A stretch of 46,818 nt of DNA from an uncultured Spartobacteria bacterium (lineage in GTDB: Bacteria; Verrucomicrobiota; Verrucomicrobiia; Chthoniobacterales; Chthoniobacteraceae): assembly GCA_903882875.1 (NCBI GenBank), contig CAIRYQ010000080.1, positions 1 to 46,818 of the forward strand, read 5' to 3'. Position 1 is the stretch's first letter; every line of letters begins with the position of its first letter. The notes below the pieces were generated by a model. The model worked only from the letters and a program-made list of their open reading frames with translations, ran no database searches and was not told the DNA's origin. Shown in pieces: positions 41,724-46,818 of the stretch. Both the position numbers and the translations under genes were made by a program.

Positions 41724-41836
41724 CGCATTTCGCCATGTTAGCGCCCGATTATTTCGTGCTTGTCATGCTTTCTCCCTCTCCTTACCCTCGCGGAACCTCA
41801 ATCACACCATACCCAACCCCAGCCATCCTTCACCCC

Positions 41837-42559
41837 ATGAACAACCGCGAACTCGCCCGCACCACCTGCTTTAACAACATGGACGCCTTCGGCAAAGCCA
41901 GGGCCACCGACCTCGCCGATGCCGCCGCAGACAGCGACGGACGCAAGAAGGCCAAGGCCCTCGCGAAATTCGGCGAACTCACCGCCCTGAACGGCAGCAT
42001 CGCCACGGTCGTCGCCACGCAGCAGAGCGGTGGAAAATCCGTCGGCACCACCAGCCGCGGCGTGCTGCGCGACGCACTCACCGGCGACCTCCGCGAATGG
42101 AACCGCACCGCCGCCGCCGTCGCCGAAGACCTGAAGCGCCCCGAGATCATGGACGGCTTCCGCATGCCCCACGGCAACAACGACACCGAACTCGCGGGCA
42201 CCGCCCGCGCCTTCATCCAGTCCGTCGCCGACCTCACGCTGCACGACGCCTTTGTCGAGCACGGCCTGGATGACGACTTCGAGGACGAGCTGAATGAACG
42301 CATCACCGACTTCGAGGCATCGCAGGAGGCCCAAAGCACCGCCGGCCAGACCGCCAGCGGCGCCACCGACGCCCTCGACGAACTCATCAGGACCGGCATG
42401 GGCATCCGCAAGAGCCTCGACGCCCTCGTGAACAACCTCTTCAAAGGCAACGCCACCATCATCGGCCAATGGGCCGCCGCCAGCCACGTCGAACGCCAGG
42501 GCACGCGAAAGGCGAAGCCGGCCACAGGCGGCGGCACTGCGCCCGCGCCAAAAACGTAA
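41837..42559 (+). CDS. Hypothetical protein, 240 aa
   Basis: Start ATG at 41837 (MNNRELARTTCFNNMDAFG). The upstream in-frame extension overlaps the palindromic element and is rejected. The protein is soluble and predominantly helical, rich in Ala and Asp, with a central LREWNRTAAAVAEDLKRPEI and a Lys/Ala/Pro tail. I do not recognise its family beyond a resemblance to other short uncharacterised helical proteins. Like the gene at 446 it borders a palindromic element and 21-bp array, though on the other side, and the two proteins do not look homologous. Confidence 0.7.
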   Translation: MNNRELARTTCFNNMDAFGKARATDLADAAADSDGRKKAKALAKFGELTALNGSIATVVATQQSGGKSVGTTSRGVLRDALTGDLREWNRTAAAVAEDLKRPEIMDGFRMPHGNNDTELAGTARAFIQSVADLTLHDAFVEHGLDDDFEDELNERITDFEASQEAQSTAGQTASGATDALDELIRTGMGIRKSLDALVNNLFKGNATIIGQWAAASHVERQGTRKAKPATGGGTAPAPKT

Positions 42560-42580
42560 GTCCGTGCTACGCTCCACGCC

Positions 42581-42778
42581 ATGAGCAGCCTTGCAGAAAT
42601 TGAAAACGCCGCCGACTCGCTCTCCAGCGAGGAAAAGGAAGAACTCCTCCGCTTCCTCGCCATGCGCCTTCGCAAAGAACGCGCCCTACCGAAACCGCGC
42701 ATCTATTCCGACGACGAACTCGCCACGATGCTCGCCGAGGATGAAGCCGACGGAGAACGCTTCCGGCAGGGCCGTTGA
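42581..42778 (+). CDS. Antitoxin of PIN-type toxin-antitoxin pair
   Basis: 65 aa, MSSLAEIENAADSLSSEEKE. The early ADSLSSEEKEELLRFLAMRL helix pair is typical of small antitoxins for PIN toxins, followed by an acidic flexible C-terminus that would wrap the toxin. Its stop overlaps the TTG start of the toxin. It probably also represses its own operon. Confidence 0.75.
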   Translation: MSSLAEIENAADSLSSEEKEELLRFLAMRLRKERALPKPRIYSDDELATMLAEDEADGERFRQGR

Positions 42779-43194
42779 ACATCTTCCTCGATAGCAGCGT
42801 CGCCGTCGCCGCGAGCCTGTCGGCCACCGGCGCATCGCGCGAAGTTTTCCACCACGCCGCCCGTCAGGGCTGGCGATTGTTCATTTCCCCCTGGGTGCTC
42901 CGCGAAGTGCGCGACAACCTCGCCAACAAACCGCCCGAGGCCGCGCGTGCGTGGGTTTCACTTCGCGGCAAGGCCACCGTCGAGAACGACGAACTGACCT
43001 TCGACTGGCCGATTGTCTTCGAGGCATCCAAGGACAAGCCCGTCCTGTTCAGTGCGCTCGCGTGCGCAGACGTGTTGCTCACGCTCGACCGCCGCGACTT
43101 CCGCGACCTGCTCGGCCAGACCATCTACGGTCTGCGCGTGCTCACACCCGGCGAATTTTTTCGTATCGAACGCGAGGGCAGACGGCTGCGCTGA
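42775..43194 (+). CDS. PIN-domain toxin
   Basis: 139 aa from the TTG at 42775, chosen because it opens MNIFLDSSVAVAASL with the first acidic residue of the PIN nuclease site (Asp6) and overlaps the antitoxin stop (TTGA). LREVRDNLANKP holds the second conserved acidic residue, and ACADVLLTLDRRDFRDL the third and fourth, giving the magnesium site. GLRVLTPGEFF closes the domain. It is predicted to cleave RNA when free of antitoxin. A decayed second PIN gene follows directly. Confidence 0.85.
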   Translation: MNIFLDSSVAVAASLSATGASREVFHHAARQGWRLFISPWVLREVRDNLANKPPEAARAWVSLRGKATVENDELTFDWPIVFEASKDKPVLFSALACADVLLTLDRRDFRDLLGQTIYGLRVLTPGEFFRIEREGRRLR

Positions 43195-43371
43195 CAGTCT
43201 TCGCGAAGCAAGCAGAATACGCTGGCAGGCGATGCGCTGCTCCGGCTCGCCTACGACTCCGCCGCCCGCCGCATCATCACCCACAACTTCCGCCACCTCA
43301 GACCGGCACGCGCGCTGGGCATCGAAGTCTTGCCGCCGCGCGAGTTCGCACCGATGATTCCCGCGCCATGA
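43195..43371 (+). pseudogene. C-terminal remnant of a second PIN toxin
   Basis: The frame ending at 43371 codes GDALLRLAYDSAARRIITHN then FRHLRPARALGIEVLPPREF, which is the last third of a PIN-family toxin (ARRIITHNxRxFxxAxxLGIxVLxPxEF). No start or catalytic N-terminus precedes it. Its stop overlaps the following antitoxin start (ATGA), preserving the toxin-antitoxin order of that family. Confidence 0.7.
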
Positions 43372-43596
43372 CGCTCCACATCGAACTGCCCGAAAGCATC
43401 GCCCGCCAGGCCCGCGACCTCGCCGCCCGCGAACACATCACCGTGGACAGCCTCATCGCCGCCGCCCTCACCGCGCAACTCGACCCCGCCCCGCCCCGCC
43501 ATCGCCGAGCGTGCCGCCCGTGTGGACTGGCCGCGCGTGGATGAAATCCTCGCCCGCGTCCCCGCCGCCCCACCGGTTCCGGGCGACGAGAAATAG
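43368..43596 (+). pseudogene. Frameshifted HicB/RHH-like antitoxin of the decayed PIN pair
   Basis: The ATG at 43368 opens MTLHIELPESIARQARDLAA, then REHITVDSLIAAALTAQL, a ribbon-helix-helix-type antitoxin start. The frame then stops early at 43544. In the adjacent frame AERAARVDWPRVDEILARVP and APPVPGDEK continue to a stop at 43596, matching the usual C-terminus. The break lies at a CCCCG repeat near 43486-43502 (three copies). A fourth copy would restore the frame. Confidence 0.7.
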
Positions 43597-43655
43597 CCCG
43601 AGCCCGGCGAGCCGCACACCGTTCAAAGCAAGCTGGAGGCTTTGCCGGAAATTAG

Positions 43656-43726
43656 CCGGGGGTCGAGCGAGCTTGCCGCGTGAGGGCTGAAAGCCCTTTT
43701 ACGCGGAAACGAGCGACCACCCCCGG
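43656..43726. repeat. Imperfect palindrome
   Basis: CCGGGGGTCG at 43656-43665 pairs with CGACCACCCCCGG at 43714-43726, and an inner stem CCGCGTGAGGGCT / AGCCCTTTTACGCGG closes around a GAA loop near 43690. It is another REP-like structure, different in sequence from the elements at 8 and 41484. It lies between the decayed antitoxin and the methyltransferase gene, and could terminate or insulate transcripts. Confidence 0.7.
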
Positions 43727-43854
43727 ATCACGTCCACCAATTCCATGCACCCCGGAGGCGGTGCCGGAAATCTTCATCGCCGTCTTGCACCCATTTGTTT
43801 CTTCATTAACAGTCGCCGCCGATGCGCCGCCGTCCTCCCTCGCAACGACAGACG

Positions 43855-44913
43855 ATGACAACAGCCTGTGCCGTGGATTTGTTCTGCGGTGCCGGTGGCC
43901 TCACGCGCGGACTCATGGATGCAGGCATTCCGGTCGCCGCCGGTTATGATGTGGATGAAGCCTGCCGCTTTCCTTACGAGCACAACAATCACGGTGCCGA
44001 ATTCCAAAAAGTCAGCGTCGCGGAACTCTCCGCCGAGGCGCTCGCCGCGCACTATCCGGCAGGCCACACACGCGTTCTCGTGGGCTGCGCGCCGTGCCAG
44101 ACTTTTTCAAAATACACACAGGGCCTCGACAACGGCGATGATCCGAAATGGACGTTGCTCGACGAATTCGCCCGCCTCGTGCGCGACGCGAAGCCTGACA
44201 TCGTCTCAATGGAAAACGTGCCCGAACTGCAACGGCACGACGTCTTCGCCCGCTTCCTCGTCACGCTCGTGGACGAAGGATTTCACTTCACCGAAGCCGA
44301 GGAAAAGTGGGTCGCCTATTGCCCTGACTACGGCATCCCGCAGCACCGGCGGAGGCTCGTCCTCGTCGCATCGAAGCTCGGCCCCATCGAATTGATTCCG
44401 CCCACCCACACCGGCAGGAAGCAACGCAATGTCCGCGCCGCGCTGGGCAAACTGCCGCCACTGAAAGCTGGTGAGCAATGCGCCGCCGACCCGCTCCACC
44501 GCACCAGCGAACTTTCCCCGCTCAATCTCAGCCGCATCCAGCACTCCACTCCCGGCGGCACTTGGCGCGACTGGCCTCCCCGCCTCGTGGCGAAATGCCA
44601 CCAGAAGAAAACCGGCACGACCTACCCCGGCGTCTATGGCCGCATGGAGTGGGACAAACCCTCGCCCACCATCACCACGCAATTCTTCGGTTTCGGCAAC
44701 GGGCGCTTCGGCCACCCCGAGCAACCCCGCGCGATCTCGCTGCGCGAAGGAGCGATTCTCCAGTCATTCCCCGAGGACTACGAGTTCGTGGAAGAAGGTG
44801 GCGACTACTGTTTCAAGACAATCGGTCGGCTTATCGGAAATGCGGTGCCGGTGCGGCTGGGGGAGGTAGTGGGGCAAACAATCCGAAATCACTTGGAAGC
44901 ATTTCAGAGATGA
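43855..44913 (+). CDS. DNA cytosine-5 methyltransferase
   Basis: 352 aa from the ATG at 43855. Motif I is DLFCGAGGL (8-16), the catalytic PCQ motif IV is GCAPCQTFS (Cys81), ENVPEL (120-125) is motif VI, QHRRRLVLVA (163-172) motif VIII, then a short target recognition region, SPTITTQ (motif IX) and GNAVPVRLG (motif X). All catalytic motifs are intact, so the enzyme should methylate C5 of a cytosine in an unknown site using S-adenosylmethionine. Its stop overlaps the start of the ATPase-nuclease gene (ATGA), so it looks like the modification half of a restriction-modification pair, protecting host DNA. Confidence 0.95.
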   Translation: MTTACAVDLFCGAGGLTRGLMDAGIPVAAGYDVDEACRFPYEHNNHGAEFQKVSVAELSAEALAAHYPAGHTRVLVGCAPCQTFSKYTQGLDNGDDPKWTLLDEFARLVRDAKPDIVSMENVPELQRHDVFARFLVTLVDEGFHFTEAEEKWVAYCPDYGIPQHRRRLVLVASKLGPIELIPPTHTGRKQRNVRAALGKLPPLKAGEQCAADPLHRTSELSPLNLSRIQHSTPGGTWRDWPPRLVAKCHQKKTGTTYPGVYGRMEWDKPSPTITTQFFGFGNGRFGHPEQPRAISLREGAILQSFPEDYEFVEEGGDYCFKTIGRLIGNAVPVRLGEVVGQTIRNHLEAFQR

Positions 44914-46718
44914 AAAACTACCTGCTCACCATTGACCTCAATACGCTGAAACACCTCGGCATTGGCCTCTACAGCAACATCCCCGCAGTGCTCTCGGAGG
45001 TCGTGGCGAATTCTTGGGACGCAAACGCGCGCAATGTCGAAATCACCATCAGCAACGACGGAACCTCCATTTCGGTGAAAGATGATGGATGGGGTATGAC
45101 AGAGAGTGAAATCAACTCCCGTTTCTTAAAGGTCGGCTACCGGAAACGTGACGACCCTCACGCGCCGAAATTGAAAGGGCGCTTGCCGATGGGGCGTAAA
45201 GGCATCGGAAAACTCGCGTTGTTCTCTATCGCTGACACCATTGAGGTTCACAGCATCAAGCTCGACGAGAAGAAGCGGTTGCTTGAGCGCAACGGGTTCA
45301 TCATGCGGGCCAGCGCGATCGAGGCTGCGATGAAAGATGGAAGGGCGGACTATCAACCGGACGTTGTCCCAGAGAAGGCCATTAAGCTTGCTGAGGGCAC
45401 GCTCATCACAATTACGAACCTCAAGACCGGCAGCCAAGTTACGGAGCCGTTTCTGCGTAAGCGAATCGCGCGTCGTTTCGGTGTCATCGGGAAGGAACAC
45501 GGTTTTGTAGTTTCGGTTAACGGCAAGCCCATCACGTTGGAAGACAGAGACTACTTCGGACGGCTCGAATACATCTGGTGTGTCGGTGACGAAAGCGATG
45601 AGTATCTTAAGCAGGCCAAAGGCGTGCGTCGCCACGAAAAACTGTCTGGGGTCATTGATGAGGCCAAAGGCTTCACCGTTTCCGGTTGGGTTGGAACCAC
45701 CGCAGAACACAAGGCCGTCGAACAAGGCAACAATGGCGTTGTGATTTTTGCGCGTGGCAAGGTGATCCATGAGAACATGCTGCCAGACCTGAAAGAAGGA
45801 CGCGTATTCAGCAAATACGTCATCGGTGAGTTGCGGGCTGATTTTTTGGACGTGGACGGCGACGAAGACATAGCGACCAGCGACAGACAAAGCATCAAGG
45901 AGACAGACCCGCGCGTTGAGGCGCTACGGCGATTCGTGAAAGACAGCGTGCTGAATCGCATCGGCAATATCTGGACGGACTGGCGTAACGACGACGGAGC
46001 TCAAGATGCCCTCGACAAGAATCCAGCAATTCAAGAGTGGTATGGCAGCCTCGGTTCCCGGCATCAGAAGTTCGCAAAATCCCTCCTCGCAAAAATCGCC
46101 GGATTTCCCACCGAGGACGATGATTTGCGGCGCACGCTTTACCGCCACGGCATTCTTGCGTTTGAGACGTTGGCGGCACGAGACGGACTTGATGCTCTCA
46201 ACCAAATTGAAACGGCCGCTGACGTGAGGCGATTGCTCGACCTGTTCAAGGACTTCGAAGAACTGGAGGCCGCTCATTACTGGCACATCACGAAGACACG
46301 CGTTGGTGTCCTGAAGAAGTTCGAGAAGATTGCTCCCGCCGCCCGCGAAGCTGTGATTCAGGATTTCATCTTCAAGAATCTGTGGCTGCTCGACCCATCG
46401 TGGGAACGGGCCTCCACGGACCAGCGCATGGAGGAATCCGTGACCAAAGAGTGGAAAAAGATTGATGCCAAACTTTCCAAGGACGAGCGCAAGGGCCGCA
46501 TAGACATCCGTTATCGGACTGCCGCTGGAAAGCACATCATCATCGAACTCAAACGCTACGCGCGAAAAGTTCAGGCCGAAGAACTCACCACACAGGTTCG
46601 GAAGTATCAATCCGCTCTTCGCAAATGCCTCAAAAAAGCCTTCCCCCATGACCCTGAGCCGCAAATCGAAGCTATCTGCATCCTAGTGCAACGTAACATT
46701 GACTTCGGCCACACATGA
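44910..46718 (+). CDS. GHKL (MORC/MutL-like) ATPase with C-terminal PD-(D/E)xK nuclease, probable restriction enzyme
   Basis: 602 aa from the ATG at 44910. The N-terminal ATPase has the N box EVVANSWDANA (30-40), G1 DDGWGM (58-63) and G2 MGRKGIGKLA (94-103), as in Hsp90, MutL and MORC. A middle beta/helix part follows. The C-terminus has GRIDIRYRT then HIIIELKRYAR with Asp532, Glu546 and Lys548, a PD-(D/E)xK nuclease core. Iyer, Abhiman and Aravind (2008) described MutL/MORC-like ATPases coupled to cytosine methylases in restriction-modification systems, and this gene pair fits that description. ATP-dependent closure of a dimer on unmethylated DNA followed by cleavage is the likely action, which is inference. 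Confidence 0.88.
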   Translation: MKNYLLTIDLNTLKHLGIGLYSNIPAVLSEVVANSWDANARNVEITISNDGTSISVKDDGWGMTESEINSRFLKVGYRKRDDPHAPKLKGRLPMGRKGIGKLALFSIADTIEVHSIKLDEKKRLLERNGFIMRASAIEAAMKDGRADYQPDVVPEKAIKLAEGTLITITNLKTGSQVTEPFLRKRIARRFGVIGKEHGFVVSVNGKPITLEDRDYFGRLEYIWCVGDESDEYLKQAKGVRRHEKLSGVIDEAKGFTVSGWVGTTAEHKAVEQGNNGVVIFARGKVIHENMLPDLKEGRVFSKYVIGELRADFLDVDGDEDIATSDRQSIKETDPRVEALRRFVKDSVLNRIGNIWTDWRNDDGAQDALDKNPAIQEWYGSLGSRHQKFAKSLLAKIAGFPTEDDDLRRTLYRHGILAFETLAARDGLDALNQIETAADVRRLLDLFKDFEELEAAHYWHITKTRVGVLKKFEKIAPAAREAVIQDFIFKNLWLLDPSWERASTDQRMEESVTKEWKKIDAKLSKDERKGRIDIRYRTAAGKHIIIELKRYARKVQAEELTTQVRKYQSALRKCLKKAFPHDPEPQIEAICILVQRNIDFGHT

Positions 46719-46732
46719 GATAAGATTGGCGA
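46719..46732. other. Short gap before transposase gene
   Basis: Fourteen bases separate the nuclease stop from the next ATG. Any left end of the insertion sequence would have to be here or inside the 3' end of the nuclease gene; I see no confident terminal repeat. Confidence 0.3.
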
Positions 46733-46818
46733 ATGGCCATTCAACCATTGATTCTTACTGATACCGAACGCATGGAACTTCAACGACGGGTGAGATCGCG
46801 TAGCGTTCGAGCAGAGGA
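46733..46818 (+). CDS. IS630-like transposase, 5' part (runs off window)
   Basis: ATG at 46733 opens MAIQPLILTDTERMELQRRV and RSRSVRAE, open to the window edge. The pattern LTDxERxELxRxVRSRSxxxxxAxR is the usual start of IS630/helix-turn-helix transposases. Only about 28 residues are visible, so completeness cannot be judged. Its presence marks the edge of the accessory region. Confidence 0.7.
   Translation, partial: MAIQPLILTDTERMELQRRVRSRSVRAE

Noticed and set aside
1-46818. tRNA or rRNA genes
   Set aside because: No T-loop/anticodon pattern or conserved rRNA segment was recognised by eye; a tRNA scan would be needed to exclude one.

Overview
The window looks like a chromosomal segment from a verrucomicrobium, most likely of the Chthoniobacter/Spartobacteria type. 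The evidence is the GC-rich coding sequence, two DUF1553/DUF1501 gene pairs with planctomycete-type cytochrome c domains, two exported sulfatases, a PEP-CTERM protein, a protein resembling the Verrucomicrobia TIGR02597 family, the decayed end of a Verru_Chthon cassette protein A, and a lipase-maturation-factor-like membrane protein. No rRNA or tRNA gene was recognised. Most assignments rest on motifs read by eye, with no database search.

Layout. 1-1440 is repeat-rich: a large nested palindrome (8-284), a conserved hypothetical gene (446-928), an array of 21-bp units (941-1278) and a truncated palindromic element (1295-1437). 1619-3316 encodes an exported LTxxQ/PDZ protein whose 3' end lies in a perfect 133-bp tandem duplication. 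3810-10998 carries a WaaG-like glycosyltransferase, a DUF2231-like/cytochrome c membrane protein and an operon for a lipoprotein, ResB and CcsA (System II cytochrome c maturation). 11026-12185 is a zinc-ribbon membrane protein gene split by a one-base frameshift, and rimO follows with heptanucleotide repeats inside its reading frame. 13983-16387 is a compact, AT-richer operon of three overlapping genes, two unrecognised and one a metallo-beta-lactamase (MBL) fold hydrolase. It is followed by a second 21-bp array. 16953-21442 (minus) has an exported MBL hydrolase, a GspF-like secretion protein, a PEP-CTERM protein and a TIGR02597-like protein. 22046-28416 (minus) holds a DUF1553-DUF1501 pair, a gene remnant, an LMF-like protein and pyrF. 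A divergent pair follows: a sulfatase (minus) and an ABC-2 exporter (plus).

33525-34288 is an Rrf2 regulator with a cysteine cluster, coupled to a YezD-like protein. 34381-35230 is a Verru_Chthon A pseudogene. 35268-41156 is an operon of sulfatase, DUF1553 and DUF1501, probably for breakdown of a sulfated polymer. 41161-46818 is accessory: a third 21-bp array running into a complete 240-bp palindromic element related to the one at 1295, a hypothetical gene, a PIN toxin-antitoxin pair, a decayed second pair, and a DNA cytosine methyltransferase overlapping a GHKL (MORC/MutL-like) ATPase with a C-terminal PD-(D/E)xK nuclease motif. The window ends inside an IS630-like transposase gene.

The least explained signal is the set of three arrays that share an exact 21-bp period but not their sequence. 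Two of them run straight into related copies of the same palindromic element. The second candidate is the three-gene operon at 13983-16387.
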